Assembly (NCBI GenBank): GCA_039819095.1
Contig: JBCBSP010000010.1
Coordinates: forward strand, 25,629 to 89,628
Direction of reading: 5' to 3'
From: JBCBSP01 sp039819095
GTDB lineage: Bacteria > Pseudomonadota > Alphaproteobacteria > Caulobacterales > Maricaulaceae
Length of the DNA stretch: 64,000 bases
Positions 26,331 through 34,681 of this stretch are shown here, piece after piece (position 1 is the stretch's first letter; each line of letters starts with the position of its first letter). The notes beneath the pieces are model-generated. The model did no database searches. It was not told where the DNA came from and saw only the letters and a program-made list of their open reading frames with translations. The translations under genes and the position numbers were made by a program.

Positions 26331-27638
26331 TTACTGGCGACGCGCCACTTCCCAACGTCCGTACCGATCCTGGCACATGCGGACCCGATCATAGGTGACC
26401 TGGCCGTTCGGCAGGAAGATCTCCGCATCGCCCCAGCGGCAACGACGCTGCCGGTAGTGATGCCAGTCGCCTGCGTGAACCACCCCGTGCACGCCCGAAT
26501 ACGGGTTGTGCCAGTAGTAGGGGCGGTTGTTGGTGAAGGCGTAGTGGGTGGCGTAGTGATACTGACCGCGATCACAATCGCTCAGGCCCGCTCCGATGCC
26601 GGCGCCGATCAGGCCTCCGGCCAGGAAGCCGCCCGCATCGCCATCGCTCACCGCACCGCCCAGTATCGCGCCGATCAGGGCGCCGACCGCCACGTCGCCG
26701 CCATCGCGGTAGCAGACGCGGTCATGGTAGCGCCAGTCCACGCGATTGTAGTAGCGGTCATGAAAGCGCTGGTGGTAGCGCCAGTTACGGTGCGGACGAT
26801 AGCCGTTATTCACCCGGAAGTTCCGGCCATGGCCCCAGTAATAGCGATGGGAGCCGCGGAAGTGACGGTCGTGACCGCGATACCGGTTGTCATAGCCGCG
26901 ATAGCGGCGATCGATCACGTCACGGCGATATTCGCGGCGCGCGTCACGACGGGCGTCCCGGCGTACTTCGCGGCGATACTCACGGCGCGCATCCCTGCGG
27001 GCGTCGCGACGCACCTCCCGGCGCGCTTCACGGCGGACCGCGCGGCGTTCGTCCCGGCGCGCCTCGCGGCGAACCTCGCGACGTTCCTCACGGCGCGCTT
27101 CCCTGCGCACGTCGCGACGGTCTTCCCGGCGCACTTCGCGGCGGACATCCCGGCGCTCGTCGCGTCGTACATCACGGCGCGTGTCACGACCGTCCCGGCG
27201 AACGTCACGACGCGTTTCGCGTCCATCACGGCGCACATCGCGGCGGGTCTCGCGGCCTTCGCGACGGACCTCGCGGCGGGTTTCACGTCCCTCACGACGG
27301 ACTTCGCGGGGACGGTCCGGGCGCGCCTCGCGGCGCGTTTCCCGGCCTTCGCGGCGCACCTCACGACGGGTTTCGCGACCCTCGCGGCGCACTTCACGTC
27401 GTTCCGGGCGCGATTCCCTACGTGTCTCACGGCGTGATTCGCGTCCTTCGCGGGGGCGATCCCGGCGGGCTTCTCTTCGGGCTTCGCGGCGCGCCTCTCG
27501 GCGAGCTTCGCGGTTTTCCTGCGCCGACGCCGCAGAGCTCGACACCGCCGCCGCATAGGCGCTCGGGGCGAAACTCAGGCTCGGAACCATCACGGAGACG
27601 GCGGTGAGCGCGGCGACAGCCATGGTTCGCATCTGCAT
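26331..27638 (-). CDS. Secreted protein with ~200-residue Arg/Glu/Asp repeat and glycine zipper
   Basis: A 435-residue exported protein. Residues 1-30 are a signal peptide ending SAYA. Residues about 42-241 are a nearly uninterrupted charged repeat built from units such as REVRREGRETR, RDVRRDG and RREARRE, of which almost every second or third residue is Arg. Then comes a Tyr/Arg/His-rich region, two glycine-zipper segments (VGALIGAILGGAVS and LAGGLIGAGIGAGLS), and a C-terminal domain with CRWGDAEIFLPNGQVTYDRV. The start at 27638 has AAGGA upstream; a longer frame to 27959 lacks a signal peptide at its start. I find no named family for the repeat; binding to anionic polymers is a guess. Confidence 0.82.
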   Translation of the reverse strand: MQMRTMAVAALTAVSVMVPSLSFAPSAYAAAVSSSAASAQENREARREARREARREARRDRPREGRESRRETRRESRPERREVRREGRETRREVRREGRETRREARPDRPREVRREGRETRREVRREGRETRRDVRRDGRETRRDVRRDGRDTRRDVRRDERRDVRREVRREDRRDVRREARREERREVRREARRDERRAVRREARREVRRDARRDARREYRREVRRDARRDARREYRRDVIDRRYRGYDNRYRGHDRHFRGSHRYYWGHGRNFRVNNGYRPHRNWRYHQRFHDRYYNRVDWRYHDRVCYRDGGDVAVGALIGAILGGAVSDGDAGGFLAGGLIGAGIGAGLSDCDRGQYHYATHYAFTNNRPYYWHNPYSGVHGVVHAGDWHHYRQRRCRWGDAEIFLPNGQVTYDRVRMCQDRYGRWEVARRQ

Positions 27639-27707
27639 TGGCTGCTTCCTTCTGCTGTTATTCGACGGCGCTCTCGCCGACGATGCAGCAAGGTTAAGAA
27701 AACCGCG

Positions 27708-27724
27708 ATGAGCCGAAGATGAAC
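27708..27724 (-). promoter_or_regulatory. Shared 17-bp upstream element, copy 2
   Basis: Plus-strand ATGAGCCGAAGATGAAC, 70 bp upstream of the start of the Arg-rich repeat gene; 15 of 17 positions match the copy at 26251-26267, in the same orientation and at nearly the same distance from the gene. Confidence 0.5.
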
Positions 27725-27789
27725 ACGCGTTAATCCGCCCGGCGCGCTTATCGCTTGACCGGGGCCGGCGTCCGGGTGAACAGCACGCC

Positions 27790-29082
27790 ATGACATCACG
27801 CCGCCGCCCGTCCAATCGCCGCAAGCCCAAGCAGGCCGAGCGCGAAGAAACACTGACAGTCCAGCGCATTGGCGCTCGGGGCGACGCTGTTCTGAACAGC
27901 GCTGCCGGTCCGGTTTTCGCGCCTGGGCTGTTGCCAGGCGAGACAGCGAAGCTCGCCATTCGCGGTGAGCGCGGGCGTGTGATCGAACGTGTGACCGCCA
28001 GTGATGAACGCGTGGAACCGGGCTGTTCCGTCGCCGATCAGTGCGGGGGGTGCAGCCTGCAGCACTGGCGAAAGGAGGATTACCGGGCCTGGAAACGGTC
28101 TCTGGTCGTCGAAGCGCTTGGCCGGGCCGGTCTTCAGCCGGAGGTCGGCGAGCTGATCGAAGCCTGGGGCGAGGGGCGCCGGCGCGCGCATTTTCATGCG
28201 CTTCGGCTGCCCGGGCGAGGTGATCTGGTGTTCGGGTACGCCGAACGCGCCGGTGCGCATCTTGTCGATATTAACGATTGTCCGGTCGCCGCGCCCGCGA
28301 TTCGCCGCGCCATTCCGCTTCTGCGATCATTGGCCGGCGCGATCGCGGCGAAACCACGCAGCGCGATCGATCTCGCCGTCACCGCGACCGATGCGGGCCT
28401 CGACGTGGCTGTAAGCGGCGCCGGCGCTCCGGGGCTTGCCGAGCGTGAAGCGGCCGCTGGCGCGGTGCGTCGGGGCGGCTGGGCGCGCATCACGATTGAA
28501 GGTGAGCCGGTTGCGGAGGTGGCTGCGCCGGCCATCAGGTTCGGGCGAGCTGCGGCGACACCGCCCCCAGGCGGTTTCCTGCAAGCAACAGCCGCCGGCG
28601 AGCAGGTTCTCGCCGACCTGGTTCTTCAGGCCTGCCCGCAGAAGCCGTCGCGCATCATCGATCTGTTTGCCGGGTCAGGCGCATTTGCTCTGCGCCTAGC
28701 CGAACGCGGGCCGGTGCTGGCGGTGGAGGGTGATGAGGCCTCCAGCGCGGCGCTGCGCCGGGCTGCGGATCGAACACCGGGGCTGAAGCCGGTGCAGAGC
28801 CTTTGGCGCGATCTGGCGCTGGAGCCGTTGACGGCCAAGGAGCTGGACGGCGCCGAGCTGGTCGTGATCGACCCGCCGCGCGCCGGCGCCCGGGCTCAGG
28901 CTGAAGCTCTCGCTTTCTCCAGCGTTCCGACCATTGTCTCGATCTCCTGCAATCCGGCCACTTTCGCACGCGATAGCGCGAGCCTGATTGAAGGCGGGTA
29001 TCGCATGGGACCGGTATCGGTGATCGACCAGTTCGCCTGGACCGGGCACGTGGAATGCGCGGCGGTGTTTACCCGCGCCTGA
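27790..29082 (+). CDS. 23S rRNA m5U methyltransferase, RlmD/RumA-like (TrmA family)
   Basis: A 430-residue class I methyltransferase. A TRAM domain (about 20-80) precedes Fe-S cysteines in PGCSVADQCGGCSLQH; the SAM loop is IIDLFAGSGAFAL; DPPRAG and SISCNPATFARD carry the conserved motif and catalytic cysteine. The family methylates U1939 or U747 of 23S rRNA. Alphaproteobacteria usually have one such enzyme, so the exact target (RlmD or RlmCD-like) is not settled by sequence. The N-terminus is basic. Confidence 0.88.
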   Translation: MTSRRRPSNRRKPKQAEREETLTVQRIGARGDAVLNSAAGPVFAPGLLPGETAKLAIRGERGRVIERVTASDERVEPGCSVADQCGGCSLQHWRKEDYRAWKRSLVVEALGRAGLQPEVGELIEAWGEGRRRAHFHALRLPGRGDLVFGYAERAGAHLVDINDCPVAAPAIRRAIPLLRSLAGAIAAKPRSAIDLAVTATDAGLDVAVSGAGAPGLAEREAAAGAVRRGGWARITIEGEPVAEVAAPAIRFGRAAATPPPGGFLQATAAGEQVLADLVLQACPQKPSRIIDLFAGSGAFALRLAERGPVLAVEGDEASSAALRRAADRTPGLKPVQSLWRDLALEPLTAKELDGAELVVIDPPRAGARAQAEALAFSSVPTIVSISCNPATFARDSASLIEGGYRMGPVSVIDQFAWTGHVECAAVFTRA

Positions 29083-29092
29083 CCTGACCGAG

Positions 29093-30187
29093 CTACTCGC
29101 CAATCTGCCCGCGGTGGCGTAGCAGATGATCGGCCAGCACGATCGCGGCCATGGCTTCGCCGACGGGAACGGCGCGGATGCCCACGCAGGGGTCGTGACG
29201 GCCCTTGGTGATCACCTCGGCCGGTTCAAGCGCCTTGGTCAGCGTCTGCCTTGGAATACGGATCGAGCTGGTCGGCTTGATGGCGAAGCGGATCACCAGG
29301 TCCTGACCGGTGGAAATGCCGCCCAGCACGCCACCATTATGGTTCGACGCGAAGGCCGGTTCGCCGTCATCGCCAAGATGCATCTCATCAGCCGCGTCCT
29401 CGCCGCGCATGGCGGCCGCAGCCATCCCTGCGCCGATCTCAACGCCCTTGGCCGCATTAATGCTCATCATCGCCGCAGCAAGGTCTGCATCGAGCTTGCC
29501 ATAGACCGGCGCGCCCCATCCCGCCGGCACGCCAGAGCAGACCACTTCCACCATTGCCCCGACCGATGAACCACCCTTGCGGATCTGGTCCATATCATCA
29601 GCCCACAGGGGGGCGGTTTCGGCATCGGGACAGAAAAAATCATTGCGGTCGACTTCAGCCCAATCCCAGCGCTTGCGATCAATCTGTCGAGGACCGATCC
29701 CGGTCAGGGCCCCGCGTATTGTGACGGTGTCGCCGAGGATTTTTCGAGCAATCGCCCCGGCGGCGACGCGCGCCGCGGTCTCGCGCGCGGAGGATCGGCC
29801 GCCGCCGCGATAATCACGCACCCCGTACTTGGCGTCGTAGGCATAGTCGGCATGGCCCGGACGCCAGGTGTCGAGGATATCGGAATAGTCCTTTGAGCGC
29901 TGATCGACATTCTCGATCATCAGGCTGATTGGCGCGCCGGTTGTGACCTGACCGTCAGTGCGCTCGTCTTCGAAGACGCCGGACAGGATCCTGACGGTGT
30001 CCGGCTCGCGACGCTGGGTCACGTGGCGGGACTGGCCGGGCCTGCGCTTGTCCATCCAGGGCTGGATATCCGCTTCGGTCAGCCGGATGCCGGGCGGACA
30101 ACCATCAACCACGCAGCCGAGAGCCGGCCCATGGCTTTCACCCCAGGTCGTGACACGGAAGAGATGGCCGAAGCTATTGTGAGACAT
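29093..30187 (-). CDS. aroC: Chorismate synthase
   Basis: A 364-residue FMN-dependent enzyme for the last shikimate-pathway step, EPSP to chorismate. Family features: SHNSFGHLFRVTTWGESHG at the N-terminus, DKRRPGQSRHVTQRREPD, and the signature RDYRGGGRSSARETAARVAAGA. Length is normal. It converges with the RlmD-like gene, with 10 bp between the stops. Confidence 0.96.
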   Translation of the reverse strand: MSHNSFGHLFRVTTWGESHGPALGCVVDGCPPGIRLTEADIQPWMDKRRPGQSRHVTQRREPDTVRILSGVFEDERTDGQVTTGAPISLMIENVDQRSKDYSDILDTWRPGHADYAYDAKYGVRDYRGGGRSSARETAARVAAGAIARKILGDTVTIRGALTGIGPRQIDRKRWDWAEVDRNDFFCPDAETAPLWADDMDQIRKGGSSVGAMVEVVCSGVPAGWGAPVYGKLDADLAAAMMSINAAKGVEIGAGMAAAAMRGEDAADEMHLGDDGEPAFASNHNGGVLGGISTGQDLVIRFAIKPTSSIRIPRQTLTKALEPAEVITKGRHDPCVGIRAVPVGEAMAAIVLADHLLRHRGQIGE

Positions 30188-30264
30188 GGGCGTTTCGTGA
30201 TGAAGGACAAGAGCTTGAGATTACCTTAGGCGCAGCCTCTCGCCGCGTCACCTCGCAAGGCGTC

Positions 30265-30816
30265 TCAGGCTGTACGTCCGCGTCTGGCCCATTTGGCCAT
30301 GCGCGCAGCGGGCGAAGCTTTCACAAACCGCTCCAGAAAGCCTCTGAGGATGCCGCCATAAGTGGCGGCCTCCTCTTCAGCGAGGCGCCTCGAGCGTGTC
30401 GCTTCATCCGCTGAGGCCTCAGATTGTGGAGCATCATCGACCATGATGTCGCGTACAACGATGCGCACGCGCCAATGGGCGTCGCCGATCGGGGCAAGCA
30501 CAATGCCGGTGCGGGCGTCCTTGGGCACGCGAATCATCGCGGTGCGGTCGCCCATCTCAATGGTCCGCAGCCCGCCCTTGCGCGCCTCTTCAGGCGTGAT
30601 CGCGTACTCGATGCAGCGCGGCGCGTGAACTTTCAGAAGTTCGTAGGCTTTCAAAAGATCGGCCAAAGCGGCCAGGGCCTGCGGGGTGGTCTGGCCGGTG
30701 TCGGGGTGGACATCCTTGACCCGCTTGCGAAATGCGGATTTGACAGCATCGAAGTCCGCCCCGGACGCGAGTCCGAGAATCCGGTAGCCATGATCAATCG
30801 CAGCGCGCTTCGACAT
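30265..30816 (-). CDS. J-domain (DnaJ-like) protein
   Basis: A 183-residue protein with an N-terminal J domain (about 7-67): YRILGLASGADFDAVKSAFRK, then the HPD motif in KDVHPDTGQTT, which stimulates the ATPase of an Hsp70. There is no Gly/Phe or zinc-finger region. The remainder is mixed beta and helix with a basic C-terminus. The start at 30816 is chosen because the J domain begins right there; the open frame continues to 31212 over the pdxH gene and is discarded. Client unknown. Confidence 0.82.
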   Translation of the reverse strand: MSKRAAIDHGYRILGLASGADFDAVKSAFRKRVKDVHPDTGQTTPQALAALADLLKAYELLKVHAPRCIEYAITPEEARKGGLRTIEMGDRTAMIRVPKDARTGIVLAPIGDAHWRVRIVVRDIMVDDAPQSEASADEATRSRRLAEEEAATYGGILRGFLERFVKASPAARMAKWARRGRTA

Positions 30817-30851
30817 GGTCTCAAACCAGCACGAAATCCGTTGTAGAAAGG

Positions 30852-30879
30852 TTGACGATGTGGAACAGGCCGCTAGCTC
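30852..30879 (+). promoter_or_regulatory. Promoter of pdxH (Caulobacter housekeeping type)
   Basis: TTGACG (30852-30857) and GCTAGCTC (30872-30879) almost match the Caulobacter sigma73 consensus TTGACGS-N(10-14)-GCTANAWC with 13 nt between the elements. The ATG of pdxH is 45 nt downstream. Confidence 0.65.
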
Positions 30880-30923
30880 TGCGCGTCTGAGCCTCCCGTC
30901 AGGCCTTCGACAAGGAAGCCCCG

Positions 30924-31589
30924 ATGTCCGACAAGCTGATCCCGGATAGCCCGGGCCCTGAGGATTACGCTGCTGCCGGCGACCATGACGATGACGCTGA
31001 ACTCGACCATAACGAGCCTCTCGCGCTGTTCGCCGACTGGCTCGACCAGGCGAAGCGCACTGAGCCGAATGACCCCAACGCCATGGCGCTGGCGACCGCG
31101 GATGAAGACGGTCTGCCGGATGTGCGCATGGTCTTGCTGAAGGGCGTGGATGCACGCGGTTTCGCTTTCTACACCAACACCCAAAGCGCCAAGGGCCGGC
31201 AGCTGGACGCAAGCGGCAAGGCGGCGGTTTGCTTTCACTGGAAGTCGCTGCGCCGTCAGGTTCGGGTGAGGGGGCTGGTCAGCCGCGTGAAGGGTGACGA
31301 GGCGGACGCCTACTTTCAGTCCCGCGCCCGTGACAGCCGGATCGGCGCCTGGGCGTCCAAACAGTCACGACCGCTGGAAAGTCGCTTCGCGCTTCAGGGC
31401 GAGGTGGCCAAATATGCGGCGAAGTTCAATGTCGGGCCGGTGCCTCGCCCGGAGTTCTGGACCGGCTATCGTCTCGATCCGGTGCGAATCGAGTTCTGGC
31501 GCGACAGACCCTTTCGGCTGCATGATCGGCTGGTGTTTGAACGCGAGGGCACCGCGACCGATTGGTCCGTCACCCGTCTTTATCCCTGA
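30924..31589 (+). CDS. pdxH: Pyridoxamine 5'-phosphate oxidase
   Basis: A 221-residue FMN oxidase that makes pyridoxal 5'-phosphate from PNP or PMP. Conserved blocks: ALATADEDGLPDVRMVLLKG, FYTNTQSAKGRQL, AAVCFHWKSLRRQVRVRG and the C-terminal signature PVRIEFWRDRPFRLHDRL. The first 30 residues are acidic. It has its own promoter and is divergent from the J-domain gene. Confidence 0.95.
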   Translation: MSDKLIPDSPGPEDYAAAGDHDDDAELDHNEPLALFADWLDQAKRTEPNDPNAMALATADEDGLPDVRMVLLKGVDARGFAFYTNTQSAKGRQLDASGKAAVCFHWKSLRRQVRVRGLVSRVKGDEADAYFQSRARDSRIGAWASKQSRPLESRFALQGEVAKYAAKFNVGPVPRPEFWTGYRLDPVRIEFWRDRPFRLHDRLVFEREGTATDWSVTRLYP

Positions 31590-31643
31590 TTGCCCATGGC
31601 CGGGCAGGGCGCGGCGCGCCCATCGGTCCAGAAGAGGTCTGAA

Positions 31644-32450
31644 ATGAACCAAAGTGTTGGATTGATCCGCCGGATACTCGTCATCCTGGCCGGCTTCGCC
31701 GCCATCGGGACGCCGCTCTGGTTCATGATCTCCGCTCTGGGGGTGAAATTCGGCGCGTGGAGTTATGGCTTCGGGCTGCTGACTTTGACCTTTGAATGGG
31801 GTCCGCGATTTCTCTTCGCGGCCCTTGGCCTCGGCGCGGCGGCCTTGATCGCGGTCCTGATCCATCGATTCGCCTTCAGGGGCGACTTCGGCGCCTCGGG
31901 CCTGGTCGCGGCTTTCGCAGCGGTCGCGGTGGGCGCCGGCGGGCTCTGGTATGCCAATGATGTGCGCACAACGGCGCGGTCGCTGCCGCCCATCCATGAC
32001 ATTTCCACCGATACGGCCAACCCGCCGCAATTCTCCGCTGCGATTATCGAAGCGCGCGGCGACAGCTCCAACTCGCTCGACTACGCAGCGAAGACGGACC
32101 CGCGTTCTGAGCGCCCGCTGCCGGACGTGCAGGCGGAGGCCTATCCCGATATCGCACCCATCACGCTGACCGTTTCGACGCAGGCGGCCTACTCAGCTGC
32201 GCTTGAAGCGGTTGGTGATATGGGCTGGACGCTGGTTCGCGAAGACGCCGCTGAAGGCGTGATCGAAGCCACGGCGGAAACCTTCTGGTTCGGCTTCAAG
32301 GATGATGTCGCGATCCGCATCACGCCGGGCGATGCGGGCGGCTCGATCGTGGATGCGCGCTCTGTTTCGCGGGTCGGCGTGTCCGATCTCGGCGCGAACG
32401 CTGCACGCCTGCGCGCGTTTGAAGACCGGGTGCGCGTACGGGCGGGCTAA
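31644..32450 (+). CDS. DUF1499 family membrane protein
   Basis: A 268-residue protein: three N-terminal hydrophobic segments (to about residue 105), then a periplasmic or cytosolic DUF1499 domain with YPDIAPITLTVSTQAAY, ALEAVGDMGWTLV, IEATAETFWFGFKDDVAIRI and SVSRVGVSDLGANAARLR. Function of DUF1499 is unknown. Gene start 31644 (MNQSVGL) has AAGAGG upstream. Its stop directly abuts the stop of the converging MBL gene. Confidence 0.82.
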   Translation: MNQSVGLIRRILVILAGFAAIGTPLWFMISALGVKFGAWSYGFGLLTLTFEWGPRFLFAALGLGAAALIAVLIHRFAFRGDFGASGLVAAFAAVAVGAGGLWYANDVRTTARSLPPIHDISTDTANPPQFSAAIIEARGDSSNSLDYAAKTDPRSERPLPDVQAEAYPDIAPITLTVSTQAAYSAALEAVGDMGWTLVREDAAEGVIEATAETFWFGFKDDVAIRITPGDAGGSIVDARSVSRVGVSDLGANAARLRAFEDRVRVRAG

Positions 32451-33359
32451 CTAAGCCGCCCGGGTCAGTACGTAATCGGTTTCCAGGCCGGGTTCGCCTT
32501 CGCAGCGCACCGCGCCGCGCTCGACCAGGTGGATCATGTGAGCCAGGACGGAGTGGGCCGCCGCCGGGTGAAGGCGCGCGTCCACATCGGCATACATGGT
32601 CGCGACCATGTCCCGAATCCGGGTTTCCCCGGCTTCAAGCCGGGCCACAATCTGCCGCTCGCGGGCCCGCCTGTGTTCGATATAGGCGTCAAGGAAAGGC
32701 CGAGGCTCTTCAATCGCCGGGCCGTGCGTCGGGCGGATCGTGTTGAAGCCGCGATCGCGAATACGTTCCAGTTGAGCGATATAATCGCCCATGCTGCCGT
32801 CCGGCGGGCTGACCACGCTTGTCGACCAGCCCATCACATGGTCGCCGGAAAACAGCGTGTTCTCTTCACTCAGCGCATAGCAGAGATGATTCGACGTATG
32901 ACCGGGCGTGTGAAGCGCCTCAATCGTCCAGCCCGGGCCCTTGAACAATGCGCCTTCGCCGATCTCCTCATCGGCCCTGAAGCCGAGATCGTCGCCGGCT
33001 TCCAAGCGTACTTCGCCGCCCTCCGGCTCCGGGCCGGTCGGGCTCATCGCGTAGACCTTGCAGCCATGCGATCGGGCGAAGTCATGGGCGAGCGGGGAGT
33101 GGTCGAGATGGTGATGGGTGACAAGTACGTGGGTGACGCGCTCGCCCTTGATCGCGGCATCGAGAGCAGCGCGGTGTTCCGCGATCGCCGGGCCCGGGTC
33201 AATGACGGCGACCTCGCCGCGCCCGATGATGTAGACGCCTGTCCCGGTATAGGTGAACGGTCCCGGATTGGGCGCGATCACGCGCCGCACCAGTGCGCTG
33301 AGCTCGTCGCAGCGGCCGTATTCGAAGTCAAAATCGCGGACGAAGGGGATGGCGGTCAT
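32451..33359 (-). CDS. MBL-fold metallo-hydrolase (LACTB2-like)
   Basis: A 302-residue metallo-beta-lactamase-fold hydrolase. The zinc motif is THHHLDHS, later zinc histidines are in HTPGHTSNHLCY and RPTHGPAI, and FSGDHVMGW supplies the bridging Asp. The C-terminal 80 residues form the winged-helix tail typical of LACTB2-like proteins, whose human member is an endoribonuclease. Substrate is uncertain. The ATG is inside the stop of the upstream ATP-grasp gene (ATGA overlap). Confidence 0.88.
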   Translation of the reverse strand: MTAIPFVRDFDFEYGRCDELSALVRRVIAPNPGPFTYTGTGVYIIGRGEVAVIDPGPAIAEHRAALDAAIKGERVTHVLVTHHHLDHSPLAHDFARSHGCKVYAMSPTGPEPEGGEVRLEAGDDLGFRADEEIGEGALFKGPGWTIEALHTPGHTSNHLCYALSEENTLFSGDHVMGWSTSVVSPPDGSMGDYIAQLERIRDRGFNTIRPTHGPAIEEPRPFLDAYIEHRRARERQIVARLEAGETRIRDMVATMYADVDARLHPAAAHSVLAHMIHLVERGAVRCEGEPGLETDYVLTRAA

Positions 33360-34294
33360 GCGTTTGTCAGGCTCCCGGCGATGATTCGTTCCGCGTGACG
33401 CCGCAGCATTGTCCCGAGGCGTCGGGTGGAGTCGAGCTTGTCGCTGATCGAAAGGGCGATGGGGGGGCCCATATCGGTCTTGTTCACATCCACGATCCAG
33501 AGGGCGCCGTCGCGGCGGTCGCGCAGGACGTCCAGCCCGCCCCATTCCAGCTTCATGGCTGCGCAGAAACGCCGGATCATGTCGCGCTCTTGATCGCTGA
33601 ACGCGTCAGCGGCGTTGAGCAGACGAACTTCGCTATTGTGGTTTTCGAACCGTTTTTCCAGCGGGCGGCGCTTCAGATAGACCACGTCGATTTCGCCGCC
33701 GACCGTCGGGCACCGTAGATCTTCAACGCAGCCATCAGGCGCGGTGTTGTCGACAAGCCTTTGCCAGGTCAGCCCGTCGCCGGCGCGCGGCCCGCTCTCG
33801 ATACGCCCGTCATGCGCGCCATTGCGTTCCGACTTGCCGACCATGGGCCCGTCCCATCGGGTGGGATCGACTTTAAGCGCACGCCCCGTCACCTGCTGGA
33901 ACACCCGCCCGACCGCGGATTTAGATACGTCCGGACAATCGGCGTTGATGAGCGGCAGGCCGCTTGGCGCGAGCGGCGGCGTGCTCTCCGTCAGGTCCTC
34001 GAAGAAAAAGCCGAGATCGGCCTCTTCCGGCGAGTAGGCTTGGCGGAATCCGGCCAGTTGAACGACCGGCCAGATCAGATACCAGGGACGCGGTCGGTCG
34101 GGCGCGAACCAGATGCGCGGGCCATCGCGCCGAATGCGCCGGCGCTCGACCTCGACACGGGCGTGGAACACCATCCAGTTCAGCGTTTCGCCGACAACTC
34201 CCGGCTCGACCGGCACCTCGGCGCCGGTCTTCTTCACGTGCATCACGCCGTCTTCGTAATGAAAATCGCGCCACCACGCGGTCGAGATCATCAT
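33356..34294 (-). CDS. ATP-grasp-like protein of unknown role
   Basis: A 312-residue protein. The C-terminal half looks like an ATP-grasp domain: VGKSERNGAHDG (candidate glycine loop), DVVYLKRRPLEKRFENHNSEV, EWGGLDVLRDRRDG and DVNKTDMGPP (metal-ligand Asp/Asn region). The N-terminal part, with RIWFAPDRPRPWYLIWPVVQL and EEADLGFFFEDL, is unrecognised. It is coupled by a 4-nt overlap to the MBL hydrolase gene. An acid-amine ligation role is possible. The start at 34294 or 34291 (MM) is at the start of the recognisable protein; an upstream frame to 34501 is discarded. Confidence 0.65.
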   Translation of the reverse strand: MMISTAWWRDFHYEDGVMHVKKTGAEVPVEPGVVGETLNWMVFHARVEVERRRIRRDGPRIWFAPDRPRPWYLIWPVVQLAGFRQAYSPEEADLGFFFEDLTESTPPLAPSGLPLINADCPDVSKSAVGRVFQQVTGRALKVDPTRWDGPMVGKSERNGAHDGRIESGPRAGDGLTWQRLVDNTAPDGCVEDLRCPTVGGEIDVVYLKRRPLEKRFENHNSEVRLLNAADAFSDQERDMIRRFCAAMKLEWGGLDVLRDRRDGALWIVDVNKTDMGPPIALSISDKLDSTRRLGTMLRRHAERIIAGSLTNA

Positions 34295-34409
34295 ACCGTC
34301 TCCTTCAATCCTTCTGATTTTACGGGACTGTCGCCTCAGCGCCAATGACAGCATGTTCACGAGATCGGCGCCGGTCTTGCGTAGCGGGGTTCTGACAAGG
34401 GAGGCGGTT

Positions 34410-34586
34410 ATGAACCGGTTCACAATTACAGGCGCAGTCTGCTTCATCAGCGCTCGATTGCGCTTGGCGTTATGCGCACTGCTGGCGGCGTGGGCCATCA
34501 AGTTCGCCGTCGCCGCAGCCTTCCCGGCTCCTGAAATTGATCCTGAAGCTCCGGGCCCGACCGCTGTGGTTCGCCTGCCAATCTAA
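34410..34586 (+). CDS. Small hydrophobic protein (58 residues)
   Basis: A short frame preceded by an excellent GGGAGG ribosome-binding site 5 nt upstream of ATG 34410. It encodes one hydrophobic segment (LRLALCALLAAWAIKFAVAA) then an acidic/Pro-rich end DPEAPGPTAVVRLPI, so it is a signal peptide or single-TM protein. It lies divergent from the ATP-grasp gene and 95 bp before oppB. No family is known to me. Confidence 0.5.
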   Translation: MNRFTITGAVCFISARLRLALCALLAAWAIKFAVAAAFPAPEIDPEAPGPTAVVRLPI

Positions 34587-34681
34587 GGGCGAAAGGGGGA
34601 GCTCACTGTTGGCCAGCCCTTGATTACAGCGCTGTGACAGTTGAGAACTTCCCTTCCTGTCGGTTTTCTTTGAACGGCTCC

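Noticed and set aside
26325..27437. A 370-residue open frame on the plus strand opposite the Arg-rich repeat protein.
   Set aside because: It is the mirror of the repeat codons. It consists of repetitive Ala/Val/Thr/Arg sequence, has no good ribosome-binding site, while the minus-strand gene has a signal peptide and zipper domains.
26915..27520. The repeated pattern suggested a CRISPR array or tandem DNA repeat.
   Set aside because: Repeats are short, degenerate, in one coding frame and without spacers; they are explained by the protein repeat.
30817..31212. N-terminal extension of the J-domain protein frame.
   Set aside because: It lies antisense to pdxH and its promoter, is Pro/Arg-rich and unlike any J-domain protein; the J domain itself starts near 30816.
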